64,000 bases of DNA, taken from NCBI RefSeq assembly GCF_002104765.1, contig NZ_NCXM01000021.1:52592-116591 (forward strand), written 5' to 3'. Under the pieces are notes generated by a model. That model had not been told where the DNA came from. It made no database searches and saw only the letters and a list, made by a program, of their open reading frames with translations. Shown one piece after another: positions 54,289-61,609 of the stretch (position 1 is its first letter; each line of letters begins with the position of its first letter). Position numbers and translations under genes: made by a program. The DNA comes from Mycolicibacterium vulneris. GTDB taxonomy: Bacteria > Actinomycetota > Actinomycetes > Mycobacteriales > Mycobacteriaceae.

Positions 54289-54294
54289 TACCAT
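54289..54294 (+). promoter_or_regulatory. Leaderless -10 element TACCAT
   Basis: TACCAT occupies -12 to -7 relative to GTG 54301, the leaderless TANNNT position, and supports that start codon. Confidence 0.5.
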
Positions 54295-54300
54295 GGCCTC

Positions 54301-54687
54301 GTGTGGGAATTCGGACTGCTGCTCCTGCTGGTGGCGATATTGGGCGTGTTTCTCGTCCAGCGGTTCGTCCCGCGCGGCCCCCGCGGTGAGCTGCTGAGCG
54401 GCACGCTGCTGGTCACCGGAATCAGCCCCCGGCCCGACGCCACCGGCGAGCAGTTCGTGACCATCGCCGGCGTGATCAATGGGCCCACCGTGAACGAGCA
54501 CGCGGTGTATCAGCGCATGGCCGTGGACGTGGATCAATGGCCGACCATCGGCCAACTTTTTCCGGTGGTCTATTCGCCGAAGAATCCGGACAACTGGAAG
54601 TTCGCTCCCGCGGGACCGCCGCCTGGGCCGCCTGGGCCGCCTGGGCCGCCCGCGCCACCCGAGTCGCCGCAGCCGCCAGCAGGCTGA
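54301..54687 (+). CDS. Membrane-anchored protein with collagen-like Pro/Gly tail
   Basis: 128 residues from GTG 54301, chosen because a leaderless -10 sits at the right distance; the frame is open further upstream but that part is antisense to hisN. One N-terminal helix (FGLLLLLVAILGVFLVQRFV), a small beta-rich domain (GTLLVTGISPRPDATGEQF), then a tail of GPPGPP-type triplets. Function unknown. Confidence 0.8.
   Translation: MWEFGLLLLLVAILGVFLVQRFVPRGPRGELLSGTLLVTGISPRPDATGEQFVTIAGVINGPTVNEHAVYQRMAVDVDQWPTIGQLFPVVYSPKNPDNWKFAPAGPPPGPPGPPGPPAPPESPQPPAG
54622..54648 (+). repeat. Three tandem 9-bp units (CCTGGGCCG)
   Basis: Exact units in the 3' end of the preceding gene encoding Gly-Pro-Pro triplets; unit number can change without frame loss. 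Confidence 0.85.
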
Positions 54688-54773
54688 CCGTCGGTCAACC
54701 CGCCGGGCGATGCCCAGCCGGCCGGGGGTGCCGCCTAGGGGGCGTCGTGCGGCGAGTCCCATTCCCCGCTGGA

Positions 54774-55211
54774 TCAGTGGATTAGCTGTGGGCAGAGTGT
54801 TTCCGCTGACGTGCGCACGAAGTAAGTGGGATCCTCGTCAGAAATGCGTTTGCTCAGGTCGATCACGGCGTTGATGCTGTAGCCGCCGCCGAGCAGATCG
54901 CAAACGCTGCGACCGACCTTGATCAAGTCTTGGTCGGTGCCGCTGAGAGAGCTGATGCCGTGACCGCGCATTGCGTTGAGGAACAGTGCGTCCGCATCCT
55001 CAGCACGGGCCAATGGTGCTGCAACAATGGTCATTACGGCAGCCACGGTCAGTCCGCACACGACCGGGATGGTTAGGCCCTTGCGGTGTAGGCGTTGCCG
55101 AGTTGATTGTGGTCTCTCATCCGACCCAGATGACTTGCCGACCGTCTCGGTGGCAATCTCTGCGCGGTACGCGGCGTCCGTACATGCGGCGTTCAGTTCG
55201 GCGGCAGTCAT
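54774..55211 (-). CDS. DUF732 secreted/anchored protein
   Basis: 145 residues. A ~45-residue polar start, a hydrophobic helix (LTIPVVCGLTVAAVMTIVAAP) ending in ARAED like a signal-peptide cleavage site, then the DUF732 core (DALFLNAMRGHGISS, two Cys in VCDLLGGGYS and TLCPQ that may pair). DUF732 proteins are small exported mycobacterial proteins of unknown function. Confidence 0.85.
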   Translation of the reverse strand: MTAAELNAACTDAAYRAEIATETVGKSSGSDERPQSTRQRLHRKGLTIPVVCGLTVAAVMTIVAAPLARAEDADALFLNAMRGHGISSLSGTDQDLIKVGRSVCDLLGGGYSINAVIDLSKRISDEDPTYFVRTSAETLCPQLIH

Positions 55212-55340
55212 TTTGATTCCTAGGGGTCGACCTTCGGGAGTGATGCCTTAGTTTCTGGCGGATGCCTTGAAGGATTCTCTTCGAATTCTTGAAAGTGGTT
55301 CGGGTCCTGGACGTTGGGCACCCGCACTGTAGGTGACCCG

Positions 55341-56444
55341 TCAACCCGCCGCGGGCGGGCGCGTCATCACCGTGATCCGTCTGCCGTAGCGCGGGACCAC
55401 GAGTGCCGCCCGCCTGACCGTCCCGCCCGGGACCCCGGGGATGCCGGGCGTCCCGGATCCGGTCCGGGCGACCGCGTCGCTCGCCGTCAGGTCGGACAAA
55501 CCGCCGCCCGGGAGTGCCGCGACTTGGTTGCCGGTCGCGCTGGCCCAGCCGGCGGGCACCGACATCGGGCCGATCCGTTCGGCACGCGCGAGCATCGCGT
55601 TGACGTCGCCCAGTCCCGACGTTGCGCCGGTGAGCGCGGGAGCCTTGGGCAGCGCGGCCGGAACCGCCCCCAGGTTCGGCAAGATCCCTAAGTTCTTGTC
55701 GGCCTGGATGATTCCGGAAGTGGTCCCCTCGGCGGTGAAAATGGATCTAAACGTGGTCTGGGCGCCCTGGATGGTGTCAAGGATTCGGAAGAGTTCCGAC
55801 GACGAATTGGAAGCCGAGGAGTTCACCACCACCACATCCGATCCCGAGTCCGTGCCCGAGTTCGAGGCGTTGGCGGCAGCTTGGACGACGGCGTCGCGCT
55901 GCGCCGTCGTCCCATCGTTGGTGGTGGTCCGGCGCGGGGAGGCGAACGGCGAGAACTGGACCGCCGCAGCGGAAGTGGCGGAATAGCCGTACATCGCTGC
56001 GGCGTCCTGAGCCCAATATTCGGCGTACTGGGCTTCGGTGGCCGCGATGGCCGCGGTGTTCTGCCCGAAGAAGTTCGTTGCCACCAGCGTGGCCAGTTGG
56101 GTGCGGTTGGCCGCGACCGCGGGCGGGGGCACGGTCATGGCATGCGCCAGCTCGTAAGCCGCGGCGGCCGCCCGAGCCTGCATGGCCGTCTGCTGTGCAC
56201 GCTCGGCGGTCGAATACAGCCACGCCACATAGGGCGCCGCACTCGCGGCCATCGCCTGGGCGGCGGGCCCGTGCCAGTACAAACCGGTCAGGCCGGACAG
56301 CACCGACTCGTACACCGCGGCCGTGAAACCCAGCTCGGCCGACAGCGAGTCCCAGCTTCCCGCGGCGGCCAGCAGCGAGCCCGACCCGGGGCCCGCGTAC
56401 ATCCGGCCAGAGTTCAACTCTGGTGGAAGAAAGCCGAATTCCAT
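55341..56444 (-). CDS. PPE family protein (SVP subgroup)
   Basis: 367 residues. N-terminal PPE domain MEFGFLPPELNSGRMYAGPG, a WHGPAAQAM motif (WxG turn) and YEL/YE-type segments around residue 100. The C-terminal part carries the SVP motif (MSVPAGWASATG) and ends PRYGRRITVMTRPPAAG. Such proteins are secreted, usually with a PE partner through ESX-5, but no PE gene is adjacent. Resembles PPE51/PPE50 of M. tuberculosis, which occupy this place. Confidence 0.93.
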   Translation of the reverse strand: MEFGFLPPELNSGRMYAGPGSGSLLAAAGSWDSLSAELGFTAAVYESVLSGLTGLYWHGPAAQAMAASAAPYVAWLYSTAERAQQTAMQARAAAAAYELAHAMTVPPPAVAANRTQLATLVATNFFGQNTAAIAATEAQYAEYWAQDAAAMYGYSATSAAAVQFSPFASPRRTTTNDGTTAQRDAVVQAAANASNSGTDSGSDVVVVNSSASNSSSELFRILDTIQGAQTTFRSIFTAEGTTSGIIQADKNLGILPNLGAVPAALPKAPALTGATSGLGDVNAMLARAERIGPMSVPAGWASATGNQVAALPGGGLSDLTASDAVARTGSGTPGIPGVPGGTVRRAALVVPRYGRRITVMTRPPAAG

Positions 56445-56533
56445 TGTCTTACAGCTCTAGCTGCGTGAAGCGAAACTGCTTGCGGCGAAGGGTTCGTCCT
56501 ATGACCGACAGCAGTTGGCCCAGTGGTGCCATG

Positions 56534-57700
56534 TCACCCGGCGGCCGGCGGGCGTGGCATCACGGTGAGCCGCACGCCGTAACGTGGCGGGACACCCGCG
56601 CCGGCCGATCGCGCGGCACCGCCAGCCGGCATTCCGGGGTACCCGGGATACCCGGATGCCACCGGCTCCTCGGTCCCCGGAATCGTGGTGAAGCCCGCGG
56701 GTTCCAGCGGCGAGATGTGTGTGCTCGTGGGCGCGGCCCAGGTCGCGGGGACGGACATCGGCCCGATGGTGCCGGCGTGCGACAGGGTCGCGGTGACGTT
56801 ACCCAGGCCACCGCCGAGGCCCGCCGTGGCGCCGCGAAGGGCGGGCGCCGCGAGCGCGGGAGCGAGGTTGGCCGCCGCCGCCCCGGGCTTGGCCAGAATG
56901 CCCAAGTTGTTCTCGGCCCCGATGATGCCGGACACGAACTGCTCCATGTTGTAGGGAGCGCTGAAGCCCAGACCGGTCCCCTGGATGGCGTCAAGTACCC
57001 GGAAGGCGCTGTTGCCCGAGCTCGTCGTCGATGCGTCGAGGTAGTAGACGTCGCCCGTGGTGATTCCCGAATTCGGTTGCTGCAGCGGTGAAAACGTCTG
57101 CGCGCCGACCTTATTCACCCCGGCGTTGGTGTTGGCGGTGGCCACGGCGGCGTTCTGGGCGCTCACACCGGATTCGGTGGTGGATTTGTTCGCCGCGGCG
57201 AACCGGGGCAACTGCATCGTCGCGACCGTCGACGACGCCGAGTAGCCGGCCATGGCGGCGGCGTCCTGAGCCCAAAAGTCGGAGTACTGCGCCTCGGTGT
57301 CGGCGATGGCCGCGGTGTTCTGGCCCACGATGTTCGTCGCCACCAGCGATGCCAGCAGCGTGCGGTTGGCGGCGATCACCGGCGGCGGCACGGTCATCGC
57401 ATATGCCTGCTCGTAGGCCGCCGCGGCCGTCCGCGCCTGCATGGCCGTCTGCTTCGTCTGCTCGGCGGTCGCTTGCAGCCAGCCCATGTAGCGGGCGGCC
57501 GAATGCGCCATCGACTCAGCGGCGGGGCCGGCCCACTGCAGGCCCAGGCCCGCGAGCACCGATTCGTAGGACTCGGCGGTGGAGGCCAGCTCGGCCGACA
57601 GCGCGTCCCAGCTTCCGGCGGCGGCCAACAGCGAGGCCAATCCGGGGCCGGTGTACATCCGGGCCGAATTGATTTCGGGTGGAAGAAAAGCCCAATCCAT
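56534..57700 (-). CDS. PPE family protein (SVP subgroup, PPE51-like)
   Basis: 388 residues, paralogue of the next PPE 89 bp downstream. MDWAFLPPEINSARMYTGPG, QWAGPAAESMA, VGQNTAAIADTEAQY, the SVP motif MSVPATWAAPTS, and the end PPRYGVRLTVMPRPPAAG, which closely matches the PPE51 C-terminus I recall. PPE51 is linked to uptake of small nutrients across the outer membrane. The long 5' region carries a hairpin and a Pho-box-like array. Confidence 0.93.
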   Translation of the reverse strand: MDWAFLPPEINSARMYTGPGLASLLAAAGSWDALSAELASTAESYESVLAGLGLQWAGPAAESMAHSAARYMGWLQATAEQTKQTAMQARTAAAAYEQAYAMTVPPPVIAANRTLLASLVATNIVGQNTAAIADTEAQYSDFWAQDAAAMAGYSASSTVATMQLPRFAAANKSTTESGVSAQNAAVATANTNAGVNKVGAQTFSPLQQPNSGITTGDVYYLDASTTSSGNSAFRVLDAIQGTGLGFSAPYNMEQFVSGIIGAENNLGILAKPGAAAANLAPALAAPALRGATAGLGGGLGNVTATLSHAGTIGPMSVPATWAAPTSTHISPLEPAGFTTIPGTEEPVASGYPGYPGMPAGGAARSAGAGVPPRYGVRLTVMPRPPAAG

Positions 57701-58139
57701 CTGTGATAAATCCCCTCAAAGTGCGTGTCTTCGGGCAAACGCCACTGGCGCCGGCGCTAGCCGCATCGGCGTGTTCTGAGAAAAGGCCGCTCCGGATTCG
57801 CTTTGCGGCTCGCAAAGCTCACCCCGCGTCAGGTGAGAGGGCAGCCCGGCGCGATCGCGCGACCGCCGACTAGTGGTCAGCGTGGCGCGTGTTATCGGGT
57901 CGGCGGAGCGTGCGCGCAGGGCATTACAAAAGACCTTCGGTTTTCGGGGCCCTTTAAACGTCGCAGGTGCGGCTGATGCGTGCGGGGTTTTGCCTATTTC
58001 CCGGCACCGACCAGGCAGAATTCAGCTTGCGTTCATCTCACGTTCATCTTTTGTTCACCGACGACTGGAGCTAGATCCACACCTGTTGAACAACGAAAGT
58101 ATGTGAAGTGCTTGATATCTGGTGGGTGTGCGCTCGTGG
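57701..58139. promoter_or_regulatory. Gene-free region upstream of the PPE pair
   Basis: 439 bp with no supportable gene. It holds a perfect inverted repeat (57800-57818, arms GCTTTGCG / CGCAAAGC, 3-nt loop), about 100 bp before the PPE start, and the 11-bp-period direct repeats at 58020-58059. Confidence 0.55.
58020..58059 (+). promoter_or_regulatory. Pho-box-like array, four direct 7-mers at 11-bp period
   Basis: ATTCAGC (58020), GTTCATC (58031), GTTCATC (58042) and GTTCACC (58053), each followed by 4 variable bases. GTTCACC units with 11-bp pitch are the actinobacterial PhoP/RegX3-type PHO box, bound by OmpR/PhoB-family regulators. The nearest intact genes are the PPE gene (320 bp, minus) and the stress protein (~520 bp, plus). 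Confidence 0.65.
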
Positions 58140-58307
58140 TCACCCGCGATGGTTCAAGTGGTCGACCACAACCTGCAGCGCCTCGGGGTGCCGCAGGAAC
58201 GGCGTGATGATGTCGACCAGCAACGGGAAGACAACGGTCGAATTCTGATCCGCCCCCAACTCCAGCAGCGTCTGCAGATAACGCAGCTGCAGCGACGCCG
58301 GACTCTT
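58140..58307 (-). pseudogene. 3' remnant of an SPFH/stomatin-like gene
   Basis: The minus frame reads SPASLQLRYLQTLLELGADQ and then NSTVVFPLLVDIITPFL, ending LNHRG and TGA. This matches the C-terminus of bacterial slipin/band-7 proteins (LQLRYLQTL... STVVFPLP). The rest of the gene is absent: upstream the sequence switches to an unrelated membrane-protein start in another frame. Deletion remnant. Confidence 0.7.
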
Positions 58308-58309
58308 GC

Positions 58310-58408
58310 AGAGGCTTCGTTGACGAGCTTGTCTGGCATCGGCGTCGACGCCGAATACGTGCGGTAGGCCAGGATGCCCATCACCAGGAAGCCGAAGATC
58401 ATGACCAT
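58310..58408 (-). pseudogene. 5' remnant of a membrane oxidase-like gene
   Basis: ATG 58408, preceded by GGGAGGG 8 bp upstream, starts MVMIFGFLVMGILAYRTYSA and STPMPDKLVNEAS, like the first helix and periplasmic start of NorB/cbb3-type haem-copper subunits (assignment tentative). It then runs out of frame into the SPFH remnant. Confidence 0.5.
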
Positions 58409-58474
58409 GGCGACGCCCTCCCGTCTAGGCGATGGGTGGTGGTGCCCGCTGTTTCGCACGTCAAAAACTCCTAT

Positions 58475-58494
58475 TTCGGGACCAATGCCTCTGG
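58475..58494 (+). promoter_or_regulatory. DosR-box-like site
   Basis: TTCGGGACCAATGCCTCTGG: the first eight bases match the dormancy-regulator consensus (TTSGGGACTWWAGTCCCSAA) exactly, the second half poorly. It lies 82 bp before the stress-protein ATG, in the divergent region with the degraded genes. DosR sites often act with one good half. Confidence 0.55.
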
Positions 58495-58575
58495 GGGAGT
58501 GGGGTTTACGGCTCATAAAGTCTCATCTGAACGGTGTAATGAACACTTTTCTACCGCCCAATGAAGGAAGTCGCG

Positions 58576-59493
58576 ATGAGCAACCTGTATTCAGCTCCCG
58601 CAATTCTGGTAGGAGTCGACGGATCCAGGGCGGCGACACATGCGGCCATGTGGGCGATCGATGAGGCGGTCAGCCGCGACATTCCGCTGCGATTGGTGTA
58701 TGTCATCGATCCGCACGACGCATCGGGCGCGCTCACCGGTGGCACCAGGCTTGCCGTCGCCCGTGCCGCGTTGACCGACGCTCATCGGGCCGTCGACGCC
58801 GTGGGCGAGCCCGTCAAGGTCGAATCCGAAATACTCTGGGGCAGGACGGTTTCCAAGCTGCTGGAGGCATCGAGGTCTGAGGTCATGCTCTGCATCGGGC
58901 AGATCGGGCTCAACCATGCCTGCCACGGCGGACCCGCCGTCGCGGCCTCTTTGGTCCGCTCGGCGGTGTGTCCGGTCGCCGTGATCCAGCAGTCGGCGAG
59001 CCGTCCTACGGCACCCCGGGTCAGTGGCGTGGTGGCCGAGGTGGACAACGGCACGGTGCTGCGGCACGCGTTCGACGAAGCGAGGCTGCGCCGGGTGGCG
59101 CTGCGGGCGGTGTCGGTATCGAAAGCCGCGGACGTTCGCCGCGGAACTCCCGGAAAGGTCTCAGCGCAAGGGCAATTGGATCGTAGGCTGGCGCGGTGGC
59201 TGCGGCTGTATCCCGACATGCAGAACGAGGCGGCGATCGTAACCGGCGGCGTGGACCGGTACCTGCGCGCCCACCACGATCCCGGCCAGCTGCTGGTCAC
59301 CGTTCGCCGAGTTGCGGGCCAAGGGGTTGGAGGCCCACGTTCCGACGATGTGCGACTTCTGGGAGACCGTGCTGTTCCGCGCGGGGCTCTATCGCGGCAG
59401 GGCGTTGCAGGTGCACCGCGGAATCCACCGGCGTGCCCCACTGTCGGATCGTCACTTCCGGCGCTGGCTCACCGTGTGGCACAACACCGTTGA
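58576..59493 (+). CDS. Universal stress protein (Rv3134c-like) with aberrant C-terminus
   Basis: Start ATG 58576 (MSNLYSAPAILVGVDGSRAA). Two Usp-type halves: the first with VGVDGSRAATHAAMWAIDEA and AVCPVAVIQQS, the second with VSGVVAEVDNGTVLRHAFDE. These match Rv3134c of the M. tuberculosis DosR regulon, where it precedes devRS; no devRS is seen here. The normal fold ends near PGQLLVTVR (~59310). The last ~60 residues are out-of-frame reading of a haemoglobin gene, so the true C-terminus is lost. Confidence 0.8.
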   Translation: MSNLYSAPAILVGVDGSRAATHAAMWAIDEAVSRDIPLRLVYVIDPHDASGALTGGTRLAVARAALTDAHRAVDAVGEPVKVESEILWGRTVSKLLEASRSEVMLCIGQIGLNHACHGGPAVAASLVRSAVCPVAVIQQSASRPTAPRVSGVVAEVDNGTVLRHAFDEARLRRVALRAVSVSKAADVRRGTPGKVSAQGQLDRRLARWLRLYPDMQNEAAIVTGGVDRYLRAHHDPGQLLVTVRRVAGQGVGGPRSDDVRLLGDRAVPRGALSRQGVAGAPRNPPACPTVGSSLPALAHRVAQHR

Positions 59494-59659
59494 CGAGTTG
59501 TATCGCGGACCGGCGGCCGACCGGGCGAAAGTTCAGGCCGGCCGGATCGCGTGGGCCATGCACCGGCGACTGACCGGCGCCGACGCACCCGAGTTGCACG
59601 TCACGCAACCGGCTCGTGACGGTCAGGCTCCGGACCGAACCGGAAATGCCGGCCGGTGA
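59294..59659 (+). pseudogene. 5'-truncated group III truncated haemoglobin
   Basis: In frame +1 relative to the stress protein, the sequence reads SPFAELRAKGLEAHVPTMCD, then FWETVLFRAGLYRGRALQVH, then RRWLTVWHNTVDELYRG and RIAWAMHRRL. This is the central and C-terminal part of a group III truncated haemoglobin, including the conserved FW and helix-G Trp and candidate proximal His. The N-terminal helices A-C (about 45 residues) are missing at the junction with the stress-protein gene. Probably non-functional. Confidence 0.75.
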
Positions 59660-60032
59660 TTTCGGCCGGCGTGATGCGCACATAGTGCGGTTTGAGCGTT
59701 GCCGTCCACGGCAACAACTGCGCGCGTTCGGCTCGCTGAATGTCCGCGTCTGCCTTCAGCAGTCGCGCGCGACCGCGCACGATCACGCTCCACCCCTCGA
59801 TGAGGTTGTGGTCGTCGACCTCGAAAACCACCGCGTGGTTGGCCACAGCCGAGAACAGTTTGGTGCCCTCGGCGGTGCGGAACAGCACGGTGCGGTCTTG
59901 CACGACGAAGTTGACGGGAAAGATCTCGGGCTCACCGGCGAAGTTGGTGACCAGGCGGCCCAGCGCGACACTGCCCAATAGATTCCAGTTCTCGTCCTCG
60001 GAAAGCACGGTTACCGGTTGATCGCTGCCCAC
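59601..60032 (-). CDS. Pyridoxamine-5'-phosphate-oxidase-fold protein (Rv3129-like)
   Basis: 143 residues from a GTG. Split-barrel flavin-binding fold: LLGSVALGRLVTNFAGEPEI, VLFRTAEGTKLFSAVA, EGWSVIVRGRARLL and ITGRHFRFGPEPDR. It closely resembles Rv3129, a DosR-regulon member of M. tuberculosis, and is longer at the N-terminus. May bind FMN or F420; function unknown. Its 3' end overlaps the haemoglobin remnant by 59 bp. Confidence 0.85.
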   Translation of the reverse strand: MGSDQPVTVLSEDENWNLLGSVALGRLVTNFAGEPEIFPVNFVVQDRTVLFRTAEGTKLFSAVANHAVVFEVDDHNLIEGWSVIVRGRARLLKADADIQRAERAQLLPWTATLKPHYVRITPAEITGRHFRFGPEPDRHEPVA

Positions 60033-60094
60033 GGCCCCAACGCTACGGAGACTTGCGGGCGTTGAGTAGAGCCCTTCGTACTCCCGTAGCAGGC

Positions 60095-61456
60095 TCAGCC
60101 GTGGCTGACCCGAAGCAACTTCGCCAAACTCGGCAGCTTGACGCGGGGCCGTCCGTACGATTCGCCGGCCGCGCGCTCATGGGCGTCGATGAGGTCCCAG
60201 TGCGCCGAGGTGACCAGCTTGGGCTGGCGCGACGCCAGCCAGTCGGCCAGCTTTTCGGCGTGGTCGCCGGGGAAATCCGCCAGGCCGTCGGAGGCGGACA
60301 AATCGGCCAGCAGCGTGTCCACGGTGTCCTGGGAGTCCTTTTTGTTGGTGCCGATGACACCCGTGGGCCCGCGCTTGATCCACCCGACTACGTATTCGTT
60401 GCGGCTGCCCTCGACCCGGCCGCCGCTGTTGGGGATCGTCGCGGTCTTCTCGTCGAAGGGCAGCCCCGGGGTGGGCAAACCGCGGTAGCCGACCGAGCGC
60501 ACCACCAGCTGAACCGGCAGCTCCTCGCGCTCGCCGGTGTCGTTAGCGGACACCCGCCCGTTGTCGTCGGTGACCAGCTCGTTGCGGCCGAGCACGATCC
60601 CTTCGACCCTGTCGTCGCCCTTGATCTCGATCGGGGAGGTCATGAAGCGCAGCACGATGCGGCGGTGCCCGGGGCGCGGGTCCCGCTTCGCGTAATCGCG
60701 CAGCACGTTGATGTTCTGCTTGGCCGTCTTGCCGGCCGCGGCCGCGTCCTCGTCGCTCACGCCCTCCAGCTGGGCGGGGTCGACGATCACGTCGACGTTT
60801 TCCAGGTCTCCCAGCTCACGGAGCTCGAGGGTGGTGAACGCGGTCTGCAGCGGTCCGCGCCGACCGATGACCACCACTTCGTCGACGCCGCACGGGCGCA
60901 GCGACTCCAGCGCGTGGTCGGCGATGTCGGTCAGTCCCAGCACGTCGGGGTCGGTGACCAGGATGCGTGCGACGTCGAGCGCGACGTTGCCGTTGCCGAC
61001 GACGACGGCCCTGGCCCCGGAGAGATCTGGCGTGGCCTCCTCGAAGTTCGGGTGCGCGTTGTACCAGCCCACGAAATCGACGGCGGCGATGCTGCCCGGC
61101 AGGTCCTCGCCGGGGATGTTCAACGCACGGTCGGATTGCGCCCCGACCGCGTAGATGACGGCGTCGTAGCGCTCGGCGAGCTCGTCTGCCTGCACATGTT
61201 CGCCGACCGAGATGTTGCCGAAGAAGCGGAAGCGCGGATCCTTGGAGGTCTTCTCGAATTGTTTGCTGATCGACTTGATCTTCGGGTGATCGGGCGCGAC
61301 GCCGGAGCGCACCAGCCCCCACGGGGTGGGCAGCATCTCCAGCATGTCGACGGCGATATCGATGTCTTCGGACCCGTCAGCCGCCTTCAGCAAGGAAGAC
61401 GCGGCGAAGAAGCCCGACGGTCCGGAGCCAACGATTGCAACGTGGTAAGGGCGCAT
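60095..61456 (-). CDS. fprA: NADPH-ferredoxin reductase FprA
   Basis: 453 residues from ATG 61456 (GAAGG upstream). FAD motif VAIVGSGPSGFFAASSL, NADP motif AVVVGNGNVALDVARIL, and DFVGWYNAHPNFEEATPDLSG (quoted in part), as in Rv3106 and mammalian adrenodoxin reductase. Passes electrons from NADPH to ferredoxins that serve P450s. Divergent from prfB across 153 bp. Confidence 0.97.
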   Translation of the reverse strand: MRPYHVAIVGSGPSGFFAASSLLKAADGSEDIDIAVDMLEMLPTPWGLVRSGVAPDHPKIKSISKQFEKTSKDPRFRFFGNISVGEHVQADELAERYDAVIYAVGAQSDRALNIPGEDLPGSIAAVDFVGWYNAHPNFEEATPDLSGARAVVVGNGNVALDVARILVTDPDVLGLTDIADHALESLRPCGVDEVVVIGRRGPLQTAFTTLELRELGDLENVDVIVDPAQLEGVSDEDAAAAGKTAKQNINVLRDYAKRDPRPGHRRIVLRFMTSPIEIKGDDRVEGIVLGRNELVTDDNGRVSANDTGEREELPVQLVVRSVGYRGLPTPGLPFDEKTATIPNSGGRVEGSRNEYVVGWIKRGPTGVIGTNKKDSQDTVDTLLADLSASDGLADFPGDHAEKLADWLASRQPKLVTSAHWDLIDAHERAAGESYGRPRVKLPSLAKLLRVSHG

Positions 61457-61609
61457 TCTCGACCTTCTATTCGTGCCCGAATGCGCGCAAGGGGCTGTCG
61501 CGCGCAAAGCGGGGCGCACATGATCGTGACTCGATGCTAAACGCATGACCGCTGGTCGTGACCTGGACACTCGCTGCGAGCGGAAGCTGCCCGGAGGGCC
61601 CCGGTAACG

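Noticed and set aside
53881..54687. 268-codon version of the collagen-like-tailed protein
   Set aside because: The upstream part is antisense to hisN; the leaderless -10 supports GTG 54301.
57849..57860. GCGCGATCGCGC palindrome as an operator
   Set aside because: Short self-complementary GC runs are frequent at this base composition; no promoter is tied to it.
57942..57961. TTCGGGGCCC stretch as a second DosR box
   Set aside because: Only the first six bases fit the consensus and the second half does not; too weak.
57873..58106. Short plus-strand frames in the PPE upstream region as genes
   Set aside because: No ribosome-binding site, no recognisable motif, and they run through the Pho-box-like repeats.
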